From JANNHK01 sp031404355 (GTDB lineage: Bacteria; Actinomycetota; Acidimicrobiia; IMCC26256; PALSA-610), in contig JANNHK010000112.1 of the NCBI GenBank assembly GCA_031404355.1, positions 1 through 20,698 of the forward strand: a stretch of DNA of 20,698 bases, read 5' to 3'. The notes under the pieces were generated by a model, which did no database searches, was not told the origin of the DNA, and saw only the letters and a list, made by a program, of their open reading frames with translations. The translations under genes and the position numbers were made by a program. Shown here in pieces: positions 1 through 6,584 of this stretch. Position 1 is the first letter of the stretch. Each line of letters opens with the position of its first letter.

Positions 1-1309
1 GCTCCGCGATCGCCGCCAGGAGCGCGTAGGGCACATCCTTGCCGACCACCGAGGCCGCCTGCAGGAGCTGCTTTTCCTCCGGCGGTAGCCGGTCGATGCG
101 CGCCGCCAGGATGGTCTGCACCGTGGCCGGGACCTGCAGCGCCTCCACCGGCCGCGTCAGCCGGTACGCTCCGCGCTCACCGACGAGCGCTCCCGTCTCC
201 ATCAGCGTGCGCACCGTCTCTTCGAGGAAGAACGGGTTGCCGCGCTTGACCAGCATCTGCGTCAGGGGTGCGAGTCCTGGGTCCGGGCCGAGAAGGGCTG
301 CCAGCAGCTCTTGCGCGCTCTCCGCCGGCAGGGCGTCGAGCCGGATCTGGGAGTAGGCGGTCTTGCTGCCCCAGCGGTGCGCGTACTCGGGGCGGTAGTT
401 GACGAGCAACAGGAGGCGCACCGAGCCCAGAGTTTCCACGATGCTGTCGAGGAGGGCCTGTGTTTCGCCATCGATCCAGTGCAGATCCTCGAACACCACC
501 AGCAGTGCTTGCGCTTGGGCTTCGCGCTGCAGCAGGCGCTTGACCGCATCGAGCGTGCGCTGGCGGCGCTGGGGCGGGTCCAGAGAACCCCAGGCCGGGT
601 CATCGGCCGGCACGTCGAGCAGAGCGAGGAGGGGAGACAACAAGGGTTCGAGCGTTCGGTCCAGGCCCAGCACTCGCCCCAGCACCTTGTCGCGGATTTC
701 GCGATGATCGTCGCGGTCACCGATCTTGAAGTAGCCCTTGAGCAGATCGATCACCGGGAAGTAGCTGCTGGCTTTGCCGTAGGAGACCGACGAGGCTTCC
801 AAGATCAACCAGTCTTGCACCCGGTGCGAGTGGGTGCCGTCGTCAGTGGTGACTTGTCCGGCGAGCACGCTCCGAGCCGCGACGACAAGTTCGGCGAGCT
901 CGATCGCGGTTGCTTTGCGCGTTCGGGGGCCGCGCATCGGATGAAATTCCAACGCGCCCATCCCGCGCGTTCCCAGATACGCGAGTCGATCCAGCGGTGT
1001 GATCTGGTCCGCGCGGACGCCTTCGTTGGCGAGGTAGGCAGTCGTGAGCGCGTTGCCGAAATCGTCGGGCAGGGAATCCGCGATCATGGACGGAAGGCGG
1101 TGGTACGTATCGGGCGGGAGTGTGGGAAAGACGAAGAGCGCGGACCTTCCCGTCGTTGGCATCGTCGTCGGCGCCAGTTCGACACCGGTTCGCAACCACG
1201 CCCGGTCGTACTCGAAGGCGTTGAACCCCGATCGCTCGTCGAGTGCGATCGCGCCGACTCGCGCACCCCAACAACGAACCTCGACGACGTCGACGGCTTG
1301 GTACGGCAC
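1..1309 (-). CDS. HipA N-terminal domain fused in frame to an AAA ATPase fragment (partial, runs off left edge)
   Basis: The frame is open from a GTG at 1309 to the window edge (436 codons visible, no stop). Residues 1-158 read as a HipA N-terminal domain: a WGxxVG strand near residue 14, FEYDRAWL near 32, then a SLPDDFGN segment and the RLAYLGTRGMGALEF signature. From about residue 159 (THSHR) the sequence changes to the ATPase found in large adenylate/guanylate cyclase-AAA-TPR proteins: VSYGKAS, PVIDLLKGYF, a Walker B-like VVFEDLHWID, the NPFFLEE helix and VVGKDVPY. The Walker A (GKS) that precedes THSHR in that family is absent, as are the HipA kinase core and catalytic Asp. GTG 1309 shares one base with the hipB stop (TAGTG), which supports this start. 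Neither half can be functional in its usual way, so the ORF is a real recombinant or a chimeric assembly. Both family assignments are from recognised sequence patterns. Confidence 0.75.
   Translation of the reverse strand, partial: MPYQAVDVVEVRCWGARVGAIALDERSGFNAFEYDRAWLRTGVELAPTTMPTTGRSALFVFPTLPPDTYHRLPSMIADSLPDDFGNALTTAYLANEGVRADQITPLDRLAYLGTRGMGALEFHPMRGPRTRKATAIELAELVVAARSVLAGQVTTDDGTHSHRVQDWLILEASSVSYGKASSYFPVIDLLKGYFKIGDRDDHREIRDKVLGRVLGLDRTLEPLLSPLLALLDVPADDPAWGSLDPPQRRQRTLDAVKRLLQREAQAQALLVVFEDLHWIDGETQALLDSIVETLGSVRLLLLVNYRPEYAHRWGSKTAYSQIRLDALPAESAQELLAALLGPDPGLAPLTQMLVKRGNPFFLEETVRTLMETGALVGERGAYRLTRPVEALQVPATVQTILAARIDRLPPEEKQLLQAASVVGKDVPYALLAAIAE
821..838 (-). other. HipA / AAA ATPase breakpoint
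   Basis: Codons 158-163 (G-T-H-S-H-R) are the point where HipA-like sequence ends and AAA-like sequence begins. In the AAA family THSHR normally follows a GKSRL-containing P-loop segment. In HipA proteins the matching region leads into the GTSAGGARxK loop. Neither continuation is present on the wrong side of the join. A few bases coding for T-H-S may be shared by both parents, which would fit microhomology-mediated joining or assembly collapse. Confidence 0.6.
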
Positions 1310-1647
1310 TAGCGATCTCCGGTCTCAGGTGCTCTCCGTGCGCGAACTCGGGAACGCAGGTGCGATCCCGATTGTCTTGCCCGCAGTTTCTGCATGGGCG
1401 AGACGTTCAGCGGTGGCGCGAGGCCCTCGAGCCAGTCGGTGCGGTCCAGCGCGCGGACCACGGCGACGACCGTCTTCAGCGACGAGCCCTTGCCCCGCTC
1501 CAGGTTCGACAGTGCCGCGATCGAAATGTCGGCCAGTGCAGCCAGTGCTGCCTGGTCGAGGTCGAGGTCGATCCGCGAGCGCCGGATCTGCTGACCGACG
1601 AGCGCCTCCCATTCCTCGATGGTTCGGTAGCTGCGCTCTACTTGCAT
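1309..1647 (-). CDS. hipB: HipB-like XRE-family antitoxin / transcriptional repressor
   Basis: This 112-residue protein has a lambda-repressor-type helix-turn-helix at about residues 17-70, with the IRRSRIDLDLDQAALAALA helices, the recognition helix ISIAALSNLERG and the GSSLKTVVAVVRAL segment typical of HipB partners. The C-terminal SPMQKLRARQ tail is also common in this group. HipB proteins bind and inhibit HipA kinase and repress their own operon. An AGGGGA purine run 3 nt before ATG 1647 serves as ribosome binding site. The stop overlaps the GTG of the downstream hipA-like ORF by one base, indicating translational coupling. Because the hipA partner is truncated and chimeric here, the antitoxin may have lost its toxin, unless the join is an assembly artefact. 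HipB of a HipBST-type system cannot be excluded. Confidence 0.85.
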   Translation of the reverse strand: MQVERSYRTIEEWEALVGQQIRRSRIDLDLDQAALAALADISIAALSNLERGKGSSLKTVVAVVRALDRTDWLEGLAPPLNVSPMQKLRARQSGSHLRSRVRARRAPETGDR

Positions 1648-1685
1648 AATTCCCCTGATTAGCTCTACGAAGTCTGCTTAGCCGT

Positions 1686-1714
1686 ATAATAGTCCGTGTT
1701 ACATGGATTAAAAG
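1686..1714 (-). promoter_or_regulatory. Probable hipB promoter
   Basis: In an otherwise GC-rich window this stretch is conspicuously AT-rich. On the minus strand a TATTAT -10 (1691-1686) lies 16-17 nt from a TTTTAA / CTTTTA -35-like element (1714-1708), giving a leader of about 30 nt to the hipB ATG. The plus strand of the same site reads TATAAT at 1685-1690, but no plus-strand gene follows. Confidence 0.5.
1690..1710. promoter_or_regulatory. Candidate HipB operator
   Basis: TAGTCC (1690-1695) and GGATTA (1705-1710) form an inverted repeat with a 9-nt spacer and one mismatch. It resembles the E. coli HipB site TATCC-N8-GGATA and lies across the -10/-35 spacer of the predicted hipB promoter, as expected for autorepression. 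The match to the E. coli site is by eye and the binding is inferred. Confidence 0.4.
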
Positions 1715-1743
1715 ACGTAGGCATAACTCAGGGAATTCTACGT
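1715..1743. repeat. Inverted repeat upstream of hipB
   Basis: ACGTAG (1715-1720) and CTACGT (1738-1743) are perfect 6-bp arms separated by 17 nt, immediately upstream of the candidate hipB operator and 18 bp beyond the end of the monooxygenase gene. It could be a second regulatory site or chance. Confidence 0.25.
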
Positions 1744-1760
1744 GTAATCGGGCGATCGAC

Positions 1761-3548
1761 TCAGCGGAACTCGAGGCCCTCGAATTCGCCCGACTCGCGC
1801 CACTGCTTGACAAGTCCGAAGAACGCGAGTGCGCCACCGGGGTAACCGACGAAGAACTCGGTGCCTGGCCCGCCGGGTTGGCCTTCGTTGTTGTAGTAGC
1901 CGGGCGTGCAGTCGGCGTTCGCGAGCGCGGGACCCATTCCGCCATTGACCACGGTCTTCACCCATGCATCTTCCGCGGCTTTGGTCGGCTCGACGACGTC
2001 GTACCCATGCTCGACGGCGTGCTTCACGATCGCGCCGATCGTGTGGCCCGCTTCGGTGAAGTTGTGCGGCACGTTCGAGATCAGCGCCGCGCCCTGCGAC
2101 AGCTGCATGATGAACGCGTTCGGGAAACCGTGCACGGTGAGGCCGTGCAACGTCCGCATCCCGCCGCCCCAATACTCCGACAGTGTGATGCCGTTGCGAC
2201 CGGTCATGTCGTAGCCCGCGCGCCGGGTGTGCGGGGTACCGACTTCGAACCCGGTCGAGTAGATGATGCAGTCGACCGGGTACTCGACTCCACCGACGAC
2301 CACCCCGTGCTCGGTGATGCGCTCGACGCCCTTGCCCGCCGTATCGATGAGGTGCGTGTCCGGCGTGTTGAACGACTGCAGGTACTCGTCGTGGAAGCAC
2401 GGGCGCTTGCACAGTTGCCGGTACCACGCCTTCAAGTTCTGCGCGGTGTCGGAGTCTTCGACGATGGTGTCGACTCGACTCCGGATCTCTGACATCTTTT
2501 GGAAGTCGTAGTTCTCGAACGCACTCATCATGTTCTCGGGCGTGAACTGGTCGGGCGGCAGCGTCATGATCGCATCGCGGATGCGACGCGACAGATCGGT
2601 CCAGCCGTCTTGCACGAGGTCGTCCTCAGGCCATGCGCCCGGCGTCTGGTTGGCCGTGAAGTTTTCGAGCCAGCGCTGTTGCCAACCGGGTGTCGCCATC
2701 TCCGCGAACCACTCCGGGTCAGTCGGTCGGTTGTCGCGCACGTCGACCGACGAGGGCGTGCGTTGGAACACGAACAGTTCGCCGCATGCGGCCGCCAAGT
2801 GGGGGATGCACTGCACCGCGGTCGCGCCGGTGCCGATGATCGCAACGCGCTTGTCGGCCAGCTTGTCCATAGGCGTGCTCGGATCGCCGCCGGTGTACTC
2901 GTAGTCCCAGCGGCTGGTGTGGAACGAGTGTCCTCGGAAGGACTCGACACCGGGGATCCCCGGCAGCTTGGGAACGTGCAGCGGGCCGGTACCCATGCCG
3001 ACGAACTGGGCCGTGAACTCGTCGCCGCGATTGGTGCGCACGATCCAGCGCGCGTTGTCGTCGTCCCATTCCAGATCGGTGACCTGCGTGTGGAACAGCG
3101 CGTGGTCGTAGAGCCCGTATTGCTTCCCGATCCGTTGGCAGTGCTCGAGGATTTCGGGCGCGTGCGCGTACTTTTCGCTCGGCATGTGGCCGGTTTCTTC
3201 GAGCAACGGCATGTAGACGAACGACGCCGTGTCGCACTGCGCGCCGGGATAGCGGTTCCAGTACCACGTGCCGCCGAAGTCGCCGGCCTTGTCGATAATG
3301 CGGACGTCGTCGACACCCGCTTCTTTCACGCGGGCACCGGCGAGCAGCCCGGCGAACCCGCCGCCGATGAACGCGAAGGTGACGTGGTCGCGGACCGGTT
3401 CACGTTCGACGACCGGGATGTACGGGTCGTCGAGGTAGTGGCCGAACTGTTCCTTCAGCTCGATGTACTGGGCGTTGCCGTCGGGTCGGAGCCGCTTGTC
3501 GCGCTCCTCGGCGTACCTCTGCTTCAGCGCGTCGATGTCGACCGTCAT
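1761..3548 (-). CDS. Type I Baeyer-Villiger flavin monooxygenase
   Basis: This 595-residue enzyme probably uses FAD, NADPH and O2 to insert oxygen next to a ketone, giving an ester or lactone. The first Rossmann motif GGGFAG is at residues 62-67, the conserved GGTWYWNRYPG at 92-102, the Baeyer-Villiger fingerprint FxGxxxHxxxW at 204-214, and the NADP-binding GTGATA at 239-244. A 55-residue N-terminal extension (RYAEERDKRLRPDG) precedes the FAD domain, as in the larger members of the family. ATG 3548 was chosen because the extension begins there, a GGGGG purine run lies about 8 nt upstream, and the longer frame beyond it reads through the divergent gene. A perfect palindrome lies 20 bp upstream. 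The ketone substrate is unknown, and the gene is not in an operon with the CoA genes of the window. Confidence 0.93.
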   Translation of the reverse strand: MTVDIDALKQRYAEERDKRLRPDGNAQYIELKEQFGHYLDDPYIPVVEREPVRDHVTFAFIGGGFAGLLAGARVKEAGVDDVRIIDKAGDFGGTWYWNRYPGAQCDTASFVYMPLLEETGHMPSEKYAHAPEILEHCQRIGKQYGLYDHALFHTQVTDLEWDDDNARWIVRTNRGDEFTAQFVGMGTGPLHVPKLPGIPGVESFRGHSFHTSRWDYEYTGGDPSTPMDKLADKRVAIIGTGATAVQCIPHLAAACGELFVFQRTPSSVDVRDNRPTDPEWFAEMATPGWQQRWLENFTANQTPGAWPEDDLVQDGWTDLSRRIRDAIMTLPPDQFTPENMMSAFENYDFQKMSEIRSRVDTIVEDSDTAQNLKAWYRQLCKRPCFHDEYLQSFNTPDTHLIDTAGKGVERITEHGVVVGGVEYPVDCIIYSTGFEVGTPHTRRAGYDMTGRNGITLSEYWGGGMRTLHGLTVHGFPNAFIMQLSQGAALISNVPHNFTEAGHTIGAIVKHAVEHGYDVVEPTKAAEDAWVKTVVNGGMGPALANADCTPGYYNNEGQPGGPGTEFFVGYPGGALAFFGLVKQWRESGEFEGLEFR

Positions 3549-3568
3549 TGTGCGTGCCCCCGGGCTAC

Positions 3569-3584
3569 TTGACCGATCGGTCAA
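3569..3584. promoter_or_regulatory. Perfect 16-bp palindromic operator
   Basis: TTGACCGATCGGTCAA is fully self-complementary, a form typical of TetR-family operators. It lies in the divergent region between the monooxygenase and the cNMP-binding gene, overlapping the expected transcription start of the former and a possible TTGACC -35 of the latter. No TetR gene is in the window. Confidence 0.6.
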
Positions 3585-3613
3585 CTGTACCGAAACTGTC
3601 GTGACTGTGTCAG
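3584..3613 (-). promoter_or_regulatory. Candidate promoter of the Baeyer-Villiger monooxygenase
   Basis: On the minus strand CTGACA (3613-3608) is separated by 18 nt from TACAGT (3589-3584). The start of transcription would fall inside the palindrome at 3569-3584, so a bound repressor would block it. The leader would be about 30 nt. Confidence 0.4.
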
Positions 3614-3654
3614 GCGATCGCCGGGCGCGGCCGGGCGTGCGCGACACTGCCCCC

Positions 3655-4140
3655 GTGGAAGAACTGCTTTTGCTTGCACGCGACCTGCCCCGCCGCTCGA
3701 TCGAACCCGGTGCCGCGCTTCTCGTCGACGGCGAGCCGGTACAGGCGTTGTACGTATTGGTAGAGGGTGCGTTGCGGGTGGAGAAGGCCGGTGTGCCGAT
3801 CGCGACGGTGACGCAACCGGGCGCGTGTGTCGGCGAGATGTCGTTGTTGTTGGGCGTCCCCGCCACCGCCGACGTGGTCGCGAGCGAATCATCCGTCGTC
3901 GCGGTCATCGACAACGCGCCGGCCATGCTCGAGACCGAGCCGCTCCTCCCGCTCGCACTCGCGCGGCTGCTTGCGTCGCGATTGCATGTCATGACGACGT
4001 ACCTCGTCGACCTCAAGCAGCAGTACGGCGACCACGAAGGCGGATTGGGAATGGTCGACGTCGTCCTCGACAGCCTCATGCGCAACCCGAGTGCGCGCAG
4101 CACGCTCGGGTCGGAACGCGATCCCGACCCCGAGGACTAA
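3655..4140 (+). CDS. Single-domain cyclic-nucleotide-binding (Crp-like) protein
   Basis: The 161-residue product is one cNMP-binding beta-roll (about residues 10-115: RDLPRRSIEPG, ALYVLVEGALRVEKAG, PGACVGEMSLLLG) followed by helices and an acidic tail, with no DNA-binding domain. In the phosphate-binding cassette the Gly60-Glu61 pair is present, but the Arg that normally contacts the cyclic phosphate is replaced (PATA at 69-72), so cAMP binding is doubtful. GTG 3655 was chosen because the domain starts there and a GACACT -10-like hexamer lies exactly 6 nt upstream. In-frame GTGs at 3607 and 3601 would add 16-18 residues and are also possible, 3607 being near the start site expected from TTGACC-17-GAAACT. 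It is divergent from the monooxygenase and its stop overlaps that of the convergent phosphoesterase. Confidence 0.8.
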   Translation: MEELLLLARDLPRRSIEPGAALLVDGEPVQALYVLVEGALRVEKAGVPIATVTQPGACVGEMSLLLGVPATADVVASESSVVAVIDNAPAMLETEPLLPLALARLLASRLHVMTTYLVDLKQQYGDHEGGLGMVDVVLDSLMRNPSARSTLGSERDPDPED

Positions 4141-4865
4141 ACCGCGGCGAACGACTCTTCCTCGACGCCGGCGAGCGACAACCACCGCGCTTGGCCGGAA
4201 TCGGTGTCGAGTTCGATGCGAGCGGGAATCGGCCCGCGCTGGCGGCCGGCGTTCATTACGACCGTCGAGCCGATGCGGTCGATCCAGCTGCCCTCCGACG
4301 CGAACGGCGACTGGTGCACGTGGCCGCACAACACTAGTGCGGGGTGGTGCCGGTCGATCCACTTGACGAGGTCTTCGTCGCCGTAGTGCCGCTTGCCGGT
4401 CCAACTCGTCGGTGACGCGTCCGGTGGCGCGTGGTACACCCAGATCCACTGGCGGTCGCCGACCAGCGCCGCGTCTTCGATGAGCTGGCGGTCGACGAGT
4501 TCGCGCGTGCGCGGCCCGTCCCACCACGGGCACACCGTCACGAGCACCTTGTCGGTACCGAAGTTGGAGCCATCGACGTAGACACCGGCACCGCGCGCGG
4601 CGGCGAGCCAGACCGCGGAACGCTCGTCGTGATCGTTGCGGTCGTTGAGGTCGTGATTGCCCGAACTCGCGACGACGCGCGTCTTGGCCGCGATACGCGA
4701 CAGGTACTCGAGCACGACCGCGATCTGCGCGTCGGGCTCGACGATCGACGCGATGTCGAGGTGATCGCCGGCGACGACCACGAGTTCGAAGTCGCCCGCG
4801 ACCGCCACGACCCAGTCGAGCTGTTTCAGCGTGTAGTGCAAGTCGGACACGAGCAAAATTTGCAT
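4137..4865 (-). CDS. Calcineurin-like metallophosphoesterase
   Basis: This 242-residue protein carries the full metallophosphoesterase metal-ligand set: D8-x-H10, GDH with D34, GNHD at 69-72, His145 and GHVH at 181-184. Such enzymes hydrolyse phosphomonoesters or diesters with a two-metal centre, and the substrate here is not evident. It is a complete, cytosolic single domain without a signal peptide. It converges on the cNMP-binding gene, the two stop codons overlapping. It is read as its own unit, since 71 bp separate it from the upstream nucleotidyltransferase stop. A link to cyclic nucleotide breakdown is tempting given the neighbour, but the sequence does not show it. Confidence 0.9.
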   Translation of the reverse strand: MQILLVSDLHYTLKQLDWVVAVAGDFELVVVAGDHLDIASIVEPDAQIAVVLEYLSRIAAKTRVVASSGNHDLNDRNDHDERSAVWLAAARGAGVYVDGSNFGTDKVLVTVCPWWDGPRTRELVDRQLIEDAALVGDRQWIWVYHAPPDASPTSWTGKRHYGDEDLVKWIDRHHPALVLCGHVHQSPFASEGSWIDRIGSTVVMNAGRQRGPIPARIELDTDSGQARWLSLAGVEEESFAAV

Positions 4866-4874
4866 GGCGTGGCG

Positions 4875-4880
4875 ATGTTA
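4875..4880 (-). promoter_or_regulatory. Candidate -10 element of the metallophosphoesterase
   Basis: TAACAT on the minus strand ends 9 nt before ATG 4865, placing the transcript start 2-3 nt from the start codon, and no Shine-Dalgarno sequence is seen. This suggests a nearly leaderless mRNA. Confidence 0.35.
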
Positions 4881-4936
4881 GGCACGCCTCGATGTAGGTC
4901 TGCCTTGCTGACACGCATCTGACGATGCCGGGTACG

Positions 4937-5731
4937 TCAGTAGAGCCATTCGCCGGTTTCGATGCCGAGGACGTCGCGCACCCGGTCGGCGGCGACGCGC
5001 GCGAGGTCGTGCGGCCATTCCAGACCGAAACCGGGGTAGAGCGGGCGGGCCCGACTGACGAGCAGCTCGTTCACTCCGAGCCCGAAGGCGATGAGGTCCT
5101 CGCGCGTCGCTCGCACCGCGGGAAGCGCGGCAACGGCCGCGAGTTGTTCGTCGGTGAAACTCCGGTTCCAGTGCTTGCCCGGCGGCGGCGCGTCGAGTTC
5201 GGCAAGGAACACGGTCGTCAACAGTCCCAACAGGTGCGGCACGCCCGCCATGTGACGGAGGTGTTCTTCCCGTTGCACGAGGCTGATGAACGGTCCGGCC
5301 ATCCCGCGCAACTGTTCCGCGACTGCGTATTCGAGTGCGAGCGACACGTCGGTGAACCGAACACCCGACAGCATGCCGACGACGTACTCCGACGCCTCGG
5401 GAAACTCGAACGCCTGACCCTTGCCCACGAGGATGTCGAGGGTGAGACCGTCGGCGGTGACGACATTGATGATGAACGGCGCGACCGGCGTCCGTGCGAA
5501 CACGGTCGGCTCGATCGCCGCGAGCCACGCGGGCCAGTCGCCGAGGAACTCGTCGTAACGCTCGGCGTCGGCGACGATCTGGATGTCGAGGTCGCTCCAC
5601 TCGTCAGCGGTGCCCGCGGCGACGGAGCCGCTCACGACGACGGAGAGCACGCGTTCATCGCCGTCCAACCCGACGACGAATCGCTCCAACAGCGCGCCGT
5701 ACCGAGGGTCGATGACTTCGAGTCCGCCCAT
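4937..5731 (-). CDS. Nucleotidyltransferase-fold protein
   Basis: The 264-residue product has the polymerase-beta-type nucleotidyltransferase core: GSVAAGT at 35-41, SDLDI with Asp47 and Asp49, and a third acidic residue Asp99 in LTLDILV. The rest is a helical C-terminal region similar in layout to aminoglycoside adenylyltransferase-like proteins. It probably transfers a nucleotide to a small molecule or protein, target unknown. ATG 5731 is used because homology begins there and it lies 4 nt after the stop of the upstream crotonase, which indicates one transcript. A longer in-frame ORF to 5857 would run into that gene and lacks the family pattern. Confidence 0.85.
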   Translation of the reverse strand: MGGLEVIDPRYGALLERFVVGLDGDERVLSVVVSGSVAAGTADEWSDLDIQIVADAERYDEFLGDWPAWLAAIEPTVFARTPVAPFIINVVTADGLTLDILVGKGQAFEFPEASEYVVGMLSGVRFTDVSLALEYAVAEQLRGMAGPFISLVQREEHLRHMAGVPHLLGLLTTVFLAELDAPPPGKHWNRSFTDEQLAAVAALPAVRATREDLIAFGLGVNELLVSRARPLYPGFGLEWPHDLARVAADRVRDVLGIETGEWLY

Positions 5732-5735
5732 CGAC

Positions 5736-6584
5736 TCAGTCCTCGTCGAACATGTCGACGTAGCTGCTGCTGACCGCGTCGGGGAACTCCGCTGGGCGCT
5801 TGGCGAGGAACGCTTCGACGCCTTCCTTCGCGTCGGCGGAGCGAGACCGCGCCGCAAGGCCGCGTGACTCGGCGCGATGCGCCGTCATCGGGTCCTCGAC
5901 GGCAAGCATGCGCCAGAGCAGTTGCCTCGTCATTGCCGCCGAGACCGGCGCGGCGTGATCGGCGATCTCGTGGGCGAGTTCGTACGCCGCCGGAAGCAGG
6001 TCGGCGGGTTCGTGTAGCGAACGAACGAGACCCGCGGCGAGTGCCGTGTGCGCGTCGACGACGCGTCCGGTCAGCATCCATTCGCTCGCGGTACCGATGC
6101 CGACGACGCGGGGGAGGAACCAGCTGCTGCAGCCCTCCGGGATGATGCCGCGGCGCGTGAAGACGAACCCGAAGCGGGCGTTGACCGAGGCGAGGCGCAC
6201 GTCCGTCGGCAGCGTCATCGTCGCGCCCATGCCTACCGCGGCGCCGTTGATGGCACCGATGACGGGCTTCGTCAGCGCGTAGATGCGCAGGGCGAGGATC
6301 CCGCCGCCGTCGCGCGGGGTCTTCGCCGGGCTCCCGGCCTGGGCGGGCACGGGCTGGAATGCCTGCGCGCCGCCGGAGATGTCGGCCCCCGCGCAGAACG
6401 CGCGGCCGTCGCCGGTGACGACGACGGCCCGAACGTCGTCGTCGGCGTCGACACGATCCAGCGCGGCAATGAACTCGCGCATCGACTCGGCGCGAAATGC
6501 GTTCAGCTTCTCCGGGCGGGTGAACGTGATCGTGGCGACGTGGTCGGCCACCTCGTACCGCAGGTCTTGCGTTTCAGTCGTCAT
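5736..6584 (-). CDS. Enoyl-CoA hydratase/isomerase (crotonase) family protein
   Basis: This 282-residue protein has the crotonase fold with both oxyanion-hole segments: AFCAGAD at 62-68 and NGAAVGMGA at 113-121. It also has a GIIPEGCSSWFLPR segment at 147-159. Aligning by the NG...D block to mitochondrial enoyl-CoA hydratase, catalytic Glu144 corresponds to Thr122 and Glu164 to Phe142, so simple hydratase chemistry is doubtful. Glu150 in the IPEG turn is a possible alternative base. ATG 6584 overlaps the end of the broken LigD-type gene by 11 nt, and the stop lies 4 nt before the nucleotidyltransferase start. Substrate unknown; it acts on an acyl-CoA in the cytosol. Confidence 0.9.
   Translation of the reverse strand: MTTETQDLRYEVADHVATITFTRPEKLNAFRAESMREFIAALDRVDADDDVRAVVVTGDGRAFCAGADISGGAQAFQPVPAQAGSPAKTPRDGGGILALRIYALTKPVIGAINGAAVGMGATMTLPTDVRLASVNARFGFVFTRRGIIPEGCSSWFLPRVVGIGTASEWMLTGRVVDAHTALAAGLVRSLHEPADLLPAAYELAHEIADHAAPVSAAMTRQLLWRMLAVEDPMTAHRAESRGLAARSRSADAKEGVEAFLAKRPAEFPDAVSSSYVDMFDED

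Noticed and set aside
311..1312. A 333-codon plus-strand open frame at the left edge
   Set aside because: It is antisense to the HipA/AAA frame, which has recognisable motifs throughout. The plus-strand product has none.
1685..1690. Perfect TATAAT on the plus strand as a plus-strand promoter
   Set aside because: No -35 element lies 16-18 nt upstream and no plus-strand gene follows. The same bases serve the minus-strand hipB promoter.
3549..4103. N-terminal extension of the monooxygenase frame by 185 residues
   Set aside because: It is Ser/Thr/Arg-rich, antisense to the cNMP-binding gene, and crosses the palindrome and promoter. The family N-terminus begins at 3548.
4919..4940. Inverted repeat CTGACG...CGTCAG as a terminator
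   Set aside because: The stem is only 6 bp with a 10-nt loop, has no T-run, and overlaps the stop of the nucleotidyltransferase gene. Support is too weak.
4137..5731. An anti-phage signalling system made of nucleotidyltransferase, phosphoesterase and cNMP-binding protein
   Set aside because: The three genes are not one transcript (the cNMP gene is convergent), the nucleotidyltransferase resembles aminoglycoside adenylyltransferase-like proteins rather than CD-NTases, and no effector is adjacent.
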